Part shown: positions 21,600 through 26,432 of the stretch, in pieces
Layout of the letters: the number at the start of each line of letters is the position of its first letter
Numbering within the stretch: position 1 is the stretch's first letter
Source of the DNA: Candidatus Bathyarchaeota archaeon
Lineage (GTDB): Archaea > Thermoproteota > Bathyarchaeia > Bathyarchaeales > Bathyarchaeaceae
Length of the DNA: 26,432 nucleotides
Direction of reading: 5' to 3'
Assembly (NCBI GenBank): GCA_029883255.1
Contig: JAOUJL010000006.1
Span: 1-26,432, forward strand
Translations under genes and position numbers: made by a program
The notes under the pieces: model-generated
What the model was told of the DNA's origin: nothing
The model's database searches: none
Seen by the model: only the letters and a program-made list of their open reading frames with translations

Positions 21600-22482
21600 A
21601 GGAACCACTTAATCTACTAACTTCCTCCACGGCTTTTATCGCGACCTCCATCATGTCATCATCCGGCTCTCTCGTCGTCAGGCGTTGGAATGCTAAACCC
21701 GGCATCGTCAGAATTCTAGTGATTATCGAGTCCTTATATCTGCCACTGAGCTTCAAAAGCTCGTAAGACACGGCTCCAATCACCGGAATTAGGAGCACCC
21801 TGTAAGCGAGCCTTGCAAAAAACCCTAAATCTGGCATAATCGAGAACAGCAAGATGCTTACCAACAAGACAATGAAAATGAAAGAGGTCCCACACCGAGG
21901 ATGCAATCTAGAGAATCTCTTCACGTTGACAACTTTCAATGCTACCCTAGCTTCATACGCGTTGATCGTCTTGTGCTCTGCGCCATGATACTGAAGTATT
22001 CTTTTGAACTCGCCCCACATAGCCACCAATGATAGGTACAGGAGAAACATCGCAAGACGCACTATGGCTTCAACAATATTGAAAAGTACACCTTTAAGAC
22101 CGAACAAATTAGTTAACAGGAAAGGTACTATGAAGAAAAAGGAAGCCAGCACCAAAGCCATGGCAAACACTATCGTCAATTCCTTATAGGTGAACTTTTC
22201 CTCTTCCTCCTCCAGAACCGCATTTGCGGAGAAATAGACGCCTTTGACTCCGAGATAGAAAGTTTCAAGCAAACCAATGATGCCTCTTAGAAACGGTAGT
22301 CCAAGGATCTTGTGCCGTTCAGACAATGAGTTTATCTTCTCTATGTTCGTCAATATCTTATTGTTTGGGTCTCTGACACACATCACCACATGTGTGCGAG
22401 AGCGCATCATCACACCTTCTATCAGAGCTTGTCCACCAAACGCCAGCGATGATTCTTCTCTTCCTTGAGTGCCCGACTTCAT
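21598..22482 (-). CDS. DUF1385 (YqhQ-like) integral membrane protein
   Basis: A 294-residue protein of the PF07136 family. The family opening is LAFGGQALIEGVMMRSRTHV (13-32). LPFLRGIIGLLETFYLGVKG follows, then two long hydrophobic hairpins (about 105-160), the conserved YHGAEHKTINAYE near 163-175, and RLHPRCGTSFIFIV. The last part has another pair of helices and the phrase LPVIGAVSYELLK in near-canonical form, then GLAFQRLTTREPDDDMMEVAI at the C-terminus. The biochemical role of the family is not settled. ATG 22482 is preceded by a strong TATA box 25-30 bases upstream, so the message has little or no leader. All hallmark residues are present and the length is typical. It diverges from the GrpB gene across a 103-base gap. 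Confidence 0.92.
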   Translation of the reverse strand: MKSGTQGREESSLAFGGQALIEGVMMRSRTHVVMCVRDPNNKILTNIEKINSLSERHKILGLPFLRGIIGLLETFYLGVKGVYFSANAVLEEEEEKFTYKELTIVFAMALVLASFFFIVPFLLTNLFGLKGVLFNIVEAIVRLAMFLLYLSLVAMWGEFKRILQYHGAEHKTINAYEARVALKVVNVKRFSRLHPRCGTSFIFIVLLVSILLFSIMPDLGFFARLAYRVLLIPVIGAVSYELLKLSGRYKDSIITRILTMPGLAFQRLTTREPDDDMMEVAIKAVEEVSRLSGS

Positions 22483-22504
22483 GATTCACACTAAGATTCC
22501 CCTA

Positions 22505-22514
22505 GTTTTATATT
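22505..22514 (-). promoter_or_regulatory. TATA box of the DUF1385 gene
   Basis: On the minus strand AATATAAAAC lies 23-32 bases before ATG 22482, the spacing expected for an archaeal promoter with a very short leader. Confidence 0.6.
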
Positions 22515-22585
22515 CTTTTTTATTGTTTGTAACTTGTAAAATAGTGTGCTAAAGCTCTGTGACAAAAGATACATGATGGAGTGAT

Positions 22586-23131
22586 ATGAAATTAGTTGAA
22601 AAGATGGCTAAAATGAAAGTTGTAATTGTTGATTATGATCCTCAGTGGCCGATGTTATATGAGAAAGAAAGAGCTCGTATTCACAAGGTTATTGGACATA
22701 TTGCTGTGGCAATCGAGCACATAGGAAGCACGGCTGTTCCAGGTTTGGGCGCAAAACCAATAATTGACATAATGGTCGCCGTCAATCATCTTAAGGACGC
22801 TGAGAAGTGTATCAAACCCCTTGAAAGCATCCGTTACGAGTATGTTCCCGAATACGAGGAATCGATTCCAGAAAGGCGATATTTCCACAAAGGCCATCCT
22901 CCAAAAGAACAGCATTACCACTTACATATGGTTGAACCGACGAGTGATTTCTGGAAGAAGCATTCACTATTCCGTGATTATCTTCGCACCCATCCAAAGG
23001 TAGCTCAAGAGTATTATGAATTGAAAAAAAGATTAGCCGTCAAGTATGGCTCAGACCGTGAGGGTTATACAGAAGCCAAAACATCATTCATCGAATCTAT
23101 AGTTGCCAAGGCAATGCACAAACATACATGA
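22586..23131 (+). CDS. GrpB/UPF0157 family protein (nucleotidyltransferase fold)
   Basis: A 181-residue protein of PF04229. KVVIVDYDPQWPMLYEKER (11-29) is the typical opening. IEHIGSTAVPGLGAKPIIDIMVAV (43-66) carries the G-S-T and D-x-(D/V) motif of the nucleotidyltransferase fold, with D61. HYHLHMVEP near 111 and FRDYLRTHPKVAQEYYELKKRLA near 127-149 complete the family pattern. In bacteria this domain also occurs fused to dephospho-CoA kinase; the free-standing protein's role is not established. The frame starts at ATG 22586, next to GGAGTGAT; ATG 22613 (residue 10) gives a product closer to the usual N-terminus. Transcribed alone, it ends two bases before a GCGCGC element, opposite the convergent DUF6485 gene. 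Confidence 0.9.
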   Translation: MKLVEKMAKMKVVIVDYDPQWPMLYEKERARIHKVIGHIAVAIEHIGSTAVPGLGAKPIIDIMVAVNHLKDAEKCIKPLESIRYEYVPEYEESIPERRYFHKGHPPKEQHYHLHMVEPTSDFWKKHSLFRDYLRTHPKVAQEYYELKKRLAVKYGSDREGYTEAKTSFIESIVAKAMHKHT

Positions 23132-23133
23132 TA

Positions 23134-23141
23134 GCGCGCGT
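23134..23141. repeat. GCGCGCGT element between convergent genes
   Basis: It begins two bases after the GrpB stop codon, in the 42-base gap with the convergent DUF6485 gene. It is a member of the recurring intergenic GCGCGC set. Confidence 0.6.
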
Positions 23142-23173
23142 ACACTTTCTGAGATCTCAGCCACGATCGTCAG

Positions 23174-23377
23174 CTACTTATGAAGTGACACGAATCTTCT
23201 GATAGACCTGTCATAGGTCTTTTCAACTTCAGGTGGGAAGTAACAGGCTGGAAGTTCGTTGTGTTCTCTGTGGTTTCTTACACACTCGCAACATCTACCT
23301 TTCAAGTTACAGGGATATGTACACGGGCAATCTTCCACGTTCTTCTGTAAGTTTGGACATTCACTCATTTTTCTCAC
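23174..23377 (-). CDS. DUF6485 cysteine-rich small protein
   Basis: A 67-residue protein with eight cysteines: C7, C17, C19, C23, C29, C30, C32 and C45, in the phrases CPNLQKNVEDCPCTYPCNLKG, RCCECVRNHREH and ELPACYFP. I recognise this layout from the small archaeal and bacterial DUF6485 family; it probably binds a metal ion or iron-sulfur cluster. Its biochemical role is unknown. GTG 23377 overlaps the nitroreductase stop codon (TAGTGAG), giving translational coupling; ATG 23368 (residue 4) is an alternative start. Sharing a transcript with a flavin-dependent reductase suggests a redox link, which is inference. Confidence 0.82.
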   Translation of the reverse strand: MRKMSECPNLQKNVEDCPCTYPCNLKGRCCECVRNHREHNELPACYFPPEVEKTYDRSIRRFVSLHK

Positions 23378-23943
23378 TATCTATTCCATCTAACTATGTC
23401 TTTCAGTTCCCTCTTAGGCACGTGTAGTACTCCGTTTTCATCAAGCCAATATTCTATGTTTTCATTCTTCACTTTGTCCACGACTGGATCCTCGGCTGGA
23501 TATCCGAGAGCAACCACAAGAACTATGTCGAGATGATCAGGGATATTCAAAATCTCCCTTAGTTTTGCTCTGTTCACAGCGCCAAGAATACATGAGCCTA
23601 AACCCTCATCGTAAGCAACCATGGAAATGCTCATAGCTGCGATTCCTGCATCGTGACCAGAGTTCTTTCGAATGTCCTTGTCCAAAAGTATAACAATGTA
23701 AGCTCTCGGCATCTCTTCTTCACTGGGCTGATAATCTGGCAAATATCCAGCCCAACTCAGTGTCCCGAACACTTCTTTCAGAAGATTCTTGTCTTCAACG
23801 ATGATGTATTTTAGTGGTTGACGGTTAGCCCCAGAAGGAGAAAACCTGGCTGCATCCACACACCGCGTTAAAACTTCTCTGGGAACATCTTTCTGCAAAT
23901 ATTTTCGTATCGTTCTCCTGCTTGTGATCTTTTCGTAAATCAT
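23377..23943 (-). CDS. Nitroreductase-family flavoprotein
   Basis: A 188-residue FMN-dependent oxidoreductase (PF00881). SRRTIRKYLQKDVP (8-21) and RFSPSGANRQPLKYIIV (33-49) give the FMN-phosphate loop. HDAGIAAMSISMVAYDEGLGSCILGAV near 117-143 is the dimer helix and second flavin contact, and the C-terminal VVALGYPAEDPV is standard. Such enzymes reduce nitro compounds, quinones or other electrophiles with NAD(P)H or F420H2; the donor here is unknown. ATG 23943 is downstream of a TTTTTAG TATA-like element and a 14-base palindrome. The DUF6485 gene follows with a stop/start overlap. The gene is complete, with length usual for the family. Confidence 0.92.
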   Translation of the reverse strand: MIYEKITSRRTIRKYLQKDVPREVLTRCVDAARFSPSGANRQPLKYIIVEDKNLLKEVFGTLSWAGYLPDYQPSEEEMPRAYIVILLDKDIRKNSGHDAGIAAMSISMVAYDEGLGSCILGAVNRAKLREILNIPDHLDIVLVVALGYPAEDPVVDKVKNENIEYWLDENGVLHVPKRELKDIVRWNR

Positions 23944-23969
23944 AGTCTCGAATCCCTTTGATTCCCTTC

Positions 23970-23983
23970 AAGACAAATGTCTT
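23970..23983. promoter_or_regulatory. AAGACA-TGTCTT palindrome in the nitroreductase promoter
   Basis: AAGACAAATGTCTT is a dyad with perfect 6-base arms and a 2-base centre. It lies 27-40 bases upstream of ATG 23943, directly downstream of a minus-strand TTTTTAG element at about 23986-23992. That position covers the likely transcription start, as for a repressor operator. The cognate regulator is unknown. Confidence 0.45.
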
Positions 23984-24086
23984 CTAAAAAGTTTTACTAT
24001 TGTTCCACTTAAGCTGGTTGTACGTAACCTTCAGAACGACTTGTAAGTACGCATTTACACATATCTTCTAATTTCTAATTCTAAAT

Positions 24087-24095
24087 CGCGCGCGC
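24087..24095. repeat. CGCGCGCGC element preceded by TTCTAAAT
   Basis: A nine-base alternating run in the divergent gap between the nitroreductase (minus) and the zinc-ribbon gene (plus). It directly follows TTCTAAAT. The element at 25324-25335, read on the minus strand, likewise follows TTCTAA. The gap 23944-24207 (264 bases) otherwise shows only promoter-like AT-rich sequence. Confidence 0.65.
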
Positions 24096-24207
24096 TCAAT
24101 TGCAAGTCTGAAGTTTGTAGTCTTTGACTTGATTTACAATTTAGAAACTTAAAATACGCAAACTTTTTGTCAGAGAACATTGCTTGTATTTCTATTGAAG
24201 GTCGAAG

Positions 24208-24354
24208 ATGATCTACGGAATTGTTATCGCTTTCGTTCCAATTTACAGGCCAGTGCATAGACCGGTTGTGCTAATCTGCCCTAAATGTCAAACTCGTATT
24301 CCAGTAAGTTCAAAGTTCTGTCCCGAATGTGGAGCCGACTTGAGAGCAAAGTAG
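24208..24354 (+). CDS. Small zinc-ribbon protein (48 residues)
   Basis: A 48-codon gene. A short hydrophobic start (MIYGIVIAFVPIY) is followed by a four-cysteine zinc ribbon: VLICPKCQTRIPVSSKFCPECGADLRAK, with C24, C27, C38 and C41. The CPxC-x10-CPxC spacing and the CGADL ending are those of the archaeal and bacterial zinc-ribbon domains placed at protein ends. ATG 24208 is preceded by GAAGGT and by an in-frame TGA at 24196-24198, so this is not the end of a longer frame. The overlapping minus-strand frame (24055-24258) has no family resemblance and is rejected in its favour. The function is unknown; it may be an adaptor or the remnant of a larger zinc-ribbon protein. Confidence 0.6.
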   Translation: MIYGIVIAFVPIYRPVHRPVVLICPKCQTRIPVSSKFCPECGADLRAK

Positions 24355-24461
24355 TTTTCTAACTCTATAACTTTCCAAAAAAAGGAGACAAATTAGAACT
24401 TTATGGGAAATCACTTTAGTTACAAAGTAGAAAACTAGAAACTTCAACAGTCAGAATCATC

Positions 24462-24896
24462 CTAAGTCGTCTGTTTTTCAATCATTGTCGCTATTTCGAC
24501 AGCGATCTCAATATTCTTTTTAAGCTCTTCCATCTCTGGCGAGACGTTTCTGTAGTACTCTATCGATCCTCTGTCTTTAGTCCTTAGCGCAATTACGTTG
24601 GTGGGATAAAAATAGTGACGAAGCATGTCCTTGCTTCTTGAGGATTCCTCCTGTGATCCAACAGGTTGCCTGACATGAATCCGAGTGAAAACCACTTTGT
24701 CTCCATACTTTTTCGATATACTTTTCGCTAGTTCGTTCAGTTTTGGCTTCTGCTTCTCACATGCGGGGCATCCATCTCGGGTGATAGCAATAACATATAC
24801 TTTTCCAATGTCAGGAGCTAAATAATCCAAGAGTGATTTGCCAGTTTCAGAAATATCATTCTCAAGTATGGTGAACTCTATTTTGTTAATCAGCAT
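24462..24896 (-). CDS. Thioredoxin-fold protein with CPAC active site
   Basis: A 144-residue protein. KVYVIAITRDGCPACEKQKPKLNELAKSI (32-60) gives the first strand and helix of a thioredoxin fold, with C43-P-A-C46 as the redox pair. A second half-fold follows: DKVVFTRIHVRQP, then YFYPTNVIALRTKDRG, where YPTN supplies the cis-proline expected opposite the active site. The last 35 residues are helical. No signal peptide, so it acts in the cytosol. The redox partner cannot be told. ATG 24896 has AGGAT upstream and a TATA box (GCTTAAATAC) about 28 bases before it, so the transcript starts near the ATG. It is the only gene of its transcript, and the 107-base gap downstream holds no gene. Confidence 0.85.
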   Translation of the reverse strand: MLINKIEFTILENDISETGKSLLDYLAPDIGKVYVIAITRDGCPACEKQKPKLNELAKSISKKYGDKVVFTRIHVRQPVGSQEESSRSKDMLRHYFYPTNVIALRTKDRGSIEYYRNVSPEMEELKKNIEIAVEIATMIEKQTT

Positions 24897-24917
24897 AGAA
24901 TCCTATCAGCAAGGCAG

Positions 24918-24928
24918 AGTATTTAAGC
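24918..24928 (-). promoter_or_regulatory. TATA box of the thioredoxin-fold gene
   Basis: GCTTAAATACT on the minus strand, centred about 28 bases before ATG 24896, matches the archaeal TATA consensus and spacing. Confidence 0.55.
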
Positions 24929-25047
24929 AATCTGCCAATGCTTTTTTCTAGTTAAGTTCAAACCTCTCTCCTGCCTCTCCGTTCCCCTCAGTCTCTGTAT
25001 AGGCATTTTACTTCGGAGCAGCAGACTTGTATATCGTATGCAGTAGA

Positions 25048-25266
25048 CTACTGCTTGGTCCAAGCTTCCTTCAATCGAGAAACGAAACCTTCTTCGTCCT
25101 CTGCTATCCTTTTCTTCACCTCTTTCCATGTAGCCGAACAGTTCTTGTACTCTACACCAACAATGCCATGAATAACTCTGTCAATCTCTCGTTTGTTTTC
25201 CTTCGTAGCCTCTATTCCAGCTTTCTTGAAAACATCTTGAAGATGCTTGAAGTAACAAGTCATCAC
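25048..25266 (-). CDS. Small conserved-looking archaeal protein of unknown function
   Basis: A 72-residue protein (MMTCYFKHLQDVFKKAGIEA..., KENKREIDRVIHGIVGVEYKNC, SATWKEVKKRIAEDEEGFVSRL). It is all-helical, with charged and hydrophobic residues in regular spacing, and opens CYFKHLQDVFKKAGIE. I recall similar short helical proteins in archaeal genomes but cannot name a family. It reads like a real globular protein, unlike the overlapping frame 24923-25129, which is low in order and would cross the thioredoxin promoter. GAGGTGAT lies immediately upstream of the ATG pair at 25266/25263, so ATG 25263 may be the used start. It is 92 bases downstream of the M55 peptidase gene on the same strand, with a GC-alternating palindrome between them. 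Confidence 0.62.
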   Translation of the reverse strand: MMTCYFKHLQDVFKKAGIEATKENKREIDRVIHGIVGVEYKNCSATWKEVKKRIAEDEEGFVSRLKEAWTKQ

Positions 25267-25323
25267 AAATCACCTCAATGAGTAAACGGATTTTCGAGGT
25301 TTATAGCTTTCTGAACAAGAGAA

Positions 25324-25335
25324 AAGCGCGCGCTT
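25324..25335. repeat. AAGCGCGCGCTT palindrome between the M55 and small-protein genes
   Basis: A perfect 12-base palindrome. On the minus strand it follows TTCTAA and is followed by TTTTC, so it might act as a weak terminator for the peptidase gene. It is a member of the recurring intergenic set. Confidence 0.7.
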
Positions 25336-25358
25336 AGAAAGTTCTAAATTCGCGTGTA

Positions 25359-26207
25359 CTATCTTCGCTTTTCGAGAAGTGTTGATATACCACTGGCTGC
25401 AAGCACCAACAGTTCAAATATTTTGTAGGCTTCAATCATGTTGCTGGCAGCATACTCCACATTTAATCCATCGATTCTCTTTACGGTCGTTAAAAAATCT
25501 GCAACATCCGCAAAGTGGCTTGCGATGAAAGTTATCTCCATTTTCACTGGTTTCTTCACTATTAGAGGCTTAACTTCATTTTGCCTGGAGTTGGCAACTG
25601 CTTTTCTAACAGCTTCTCTTAGTTCCTTCTCGATCTTTACCATACTGGAACTCTTAGCTGAAACCCTACTCAAAGAATGTTTTAGTGCTACAGTTTCGGC
25701 CCATGGTGCATATCTATTGACGTCATCTTTTAGAAGGTGAGCTTCACCAGCAACCAGTATGACAGGTACATTAAGGTCTCCTGCTGCGTAAGTATTCAAG
25801 AGAAATTCACTCGCCTCAACTCCATTCACTCGTACTCTATTTATGCTTCCACCACTGTAAGTGTGGTCGAATGTGGATTTGGCAGTCCCAAATTTGGCAT
25901 GATACCCAAGAAATAAGGCAACATCACATCCTTCCACTCCAGAAACCATACTAACTGGTCGAGGATACCCTCTAACAATCTCTACATACTCGGGTAAGTC
26001 ATCAACTAGAAGGTTAACCATGGGCCCATGACTGTCGGCAATAACAACCTCATCAAAGCCATTCTTGTTTAGCTCTTCTGCCACAATTAACGTGATTTTC
26101 GTAGCAATTTTCCTTGCTTCATCATACAAAGAACCTTTCAGACTCAAGTGACCCGGGATGACGACATATGGCATTCCTTCCAAATCAACCGAAATAAAGG
26201 CTTTCAC
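25359..26207 (-). CDS. M55-family D-aminopeptidase (DppA-like) metallopeptidase
   Basis: A zinc peptidase of about 282 residues (PF04951). AFISVDLEGMPYV at the N-terminus gives the D-x-E metal ligands. VIADSHGPMVNLL holds the next His. ALFLGYHAKFGTA, FDHTYSGGSI and the later VAGEAHLLKDDV supply the remaining His and Glu residues. Together these match the DppA dinuclear zinc site. The characterised member releases D-amino acids from the N-terminus of small peptides and forms a self-compartmentalising decamer; the substrate here is unknown. I choose GTG 26207 because GGAGTGAG lies 4 bases upstream and the product then begins MKAFISVDLEG; the longer frame reaches 26240. A TATA-like AATATTTAGA (about 26250-26259, minus strand) precedes it. 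The C-terminus (FELLVLAASGISTLL) is hydrophobic. Confidence 0.92.
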   Translation of the reverse strand: MKAFISVDLEGMPYVVIPGHLSLKGSLYDEARKIATKITLIVAEELNKNGFDEVVIADSHGPMVNLLVDDLPEYVEIVRGYPRPVSMVSGVEGCDVALFLGYHAKFGTAKSTFDHTYSGGSINRVRVNGVEASEFLLNTYAAGDLNVPVILVAGEAHLLKDDVNRYAPWAETVALKHSLSRVSAKSSSMVKIEKELREAVRKAVANSRQNEVKPLIVKKPVKMEITFIASHFADVADFLTTVKRIDGLNVEYAASNMIEAYKIFELLVLAASGISTLLEKRR

Positions 26208-26249
26208 AAAACTCACTCCATATATCTCTACAAAGAACACTTTCTACTT

Positions 26250-26259
26250 TCTAAATATT
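26250..26259 (-). promoter_or_regulatory. TATA-like promoter element of the M55 peptidase gene
   Basis: AATATTTAGA on the minus strand lies about 45 bases before the chosen GTG start, which leaves a short leader containing the GGAGTGAG ribosome site. Confidence 0.45.
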
Positions 26260-26311
26260 GCTACTCCGTTTAGAAATTAGAAATTTCCTAGTTCTCTAGC
26301 AGTTGCGTGTG

Positions 26312-26432
26312 CTAGCGATTCGAGAGCTTGTAGCGACGATTCTCGGAATCAATTATGCCTTTGTTAAACAGCTTGCGCAAGGCTTTGAAAACCTTCTTTT
26401 CGGATTGTCCAATCCTCTCAGCAATCTCAGCA
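26312..26432 (-). CDS. 3' end of a winged-helix protein (partial)
   Basis: The last 39 codons of a gene that enters from beyond the window. The residues AEIAERIGQSEKKVFKALRK, then LFNKGIIDSENRRYKLSNR, make the recognition helix, the following helix and the wing of a winged-helix DNA-binding domain. The stop is TAG at 26314-26312. It is likely a transcription regulator or the C-terminal domain of a longer protein. It lies about 100 bases upstream of the M55 peptidase start, across a gap with that gene's promoter. Confidence 0.65.
   Translation of the reverse strand, partial: AEIAERIGQSEKKVFKALRKLFNKGIIDSENRRYKLSNR

Noticed and set aside
21424..21612. Plus-strand 62-codon frame in the gap before the DUF1385 gene
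   Set aside because: No ribosome site, no family resemblance, and it runs into the 3' end of an intact opposite-strand gene.
24055..24258. Minus-strand 67-codon frame in the nitroreductase/zinc-ribbon gap
   Set aside because: It overlaps the start of the zinc-ribbon gene, crosses a GC-alternating element and shows no recognisable feature.
24923..25129. Minus-strand 68-codon frame before the thioredoxin-fold gene
   Set aside because: It overlaps both a better small gene and the thioredoxin promoter, and its product is disordered and Arg-rich.
1..26432. CRISPR arrays, tRNA or rRNA genes, insertion sequences
   Set aside because: I looked for regularly spaced direct repeats, cloverleaf-like GTTC-containing segments and transposase motifs and saw none. 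The GC-alternating elements are too short and irregularly spaced to be an array.

Overview
The window looks like a piece of an archaeal chromosome. Genes start with ATG, GTG or TTG behind GGTGA/GAGG-type ribosome sites. Several promoters have an archaeal TATA box about 25 bases before the start codon. The gene families are also archaeal in flavour: a DUF1616 protein, several small winged-helix regulators, a DUF6485 cysteine-rich protein and an M55 peptidase. My best guess is a member of the Thermoproteota close to Bathyarchaeia, but this rests on family resemblance only. I found no rRNA, tRNA, CRISPR array or transposase.

Left end (1-1.6 kb): the 3' remnant of a glycosyltransferase is followed by a divergent, secreted GH5 glycoside hydrolase. 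From 1.66 to 16.48 kb every gene lies on the minus strand and forms a surface-glycan cluster. Read in the direction of transcription it holds: a GalE-like epimerase; a PIG-L/LmbE deacetylase followed directly by a BshC-like ligase; a sugar aminotransferase, Gfo/Idh oxidoreductase and hexapeptide N-acetyltransferase that match the WlbC/WlbA/WlbB route to a diacetamido-uronic acid; a DPM1-like GT2; a NodB-type polysaccharide deacetylase; another GT2; a FrhB-like iron-sulfur protein; a polysaccharide pyruvyl transferase-like protein; a GT4; and a multi-pass GT-C-like membrane protein. Most junctions from 7.3 to 12.9 kb overlap or nearly touch, so this part is probably one operon. The 1.6-8 kb end is AT-richer than the 9.5-19 kb part, so the cluster looks composite.

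From 16.5 to 19.3 kb lies a sensory or regulatory segment: a translationally coupled cassette (winged-helix regulator, two-helix membrane protein, DUF1616 ectodomain), an orphan basic protein, a leaderless winged-helix gene behind a cluster of TTGTTCT/AGAACAA repeats, and a second winged-helix regulator paralogous to the first. From 19.6 kb rightward are housekeeping or accessory genes: a MATE exporter, a 54-residue tail-anchored protein, a DUF1385 membrane protein, a GrpB/UPF0157 protein, a nitroreductase with a DUF6485 partner, a 48-residue zinc ribbon, a thioredoxin-like protein, a small conserved-looking protein, an M55 aminopeptidase and the 3' end of a winged-helix gene.

The two most unusual things are: (1) the adjacent PIG-L and BshC-like genes inside an archaeal glycan cluster, which suggests deacetylation of an amino sugar followed by ligation of an amino acid to the freed amine; and (2) a recurring alternating (GC)n motif, mostly palindromic, that sits at nearly every boundary between transcription units and is absent from the tightly packed operon junctions. 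A third is a roughly 10-kb stretch where the plus strand is strongly A+C rich whichever strand carries the gene.
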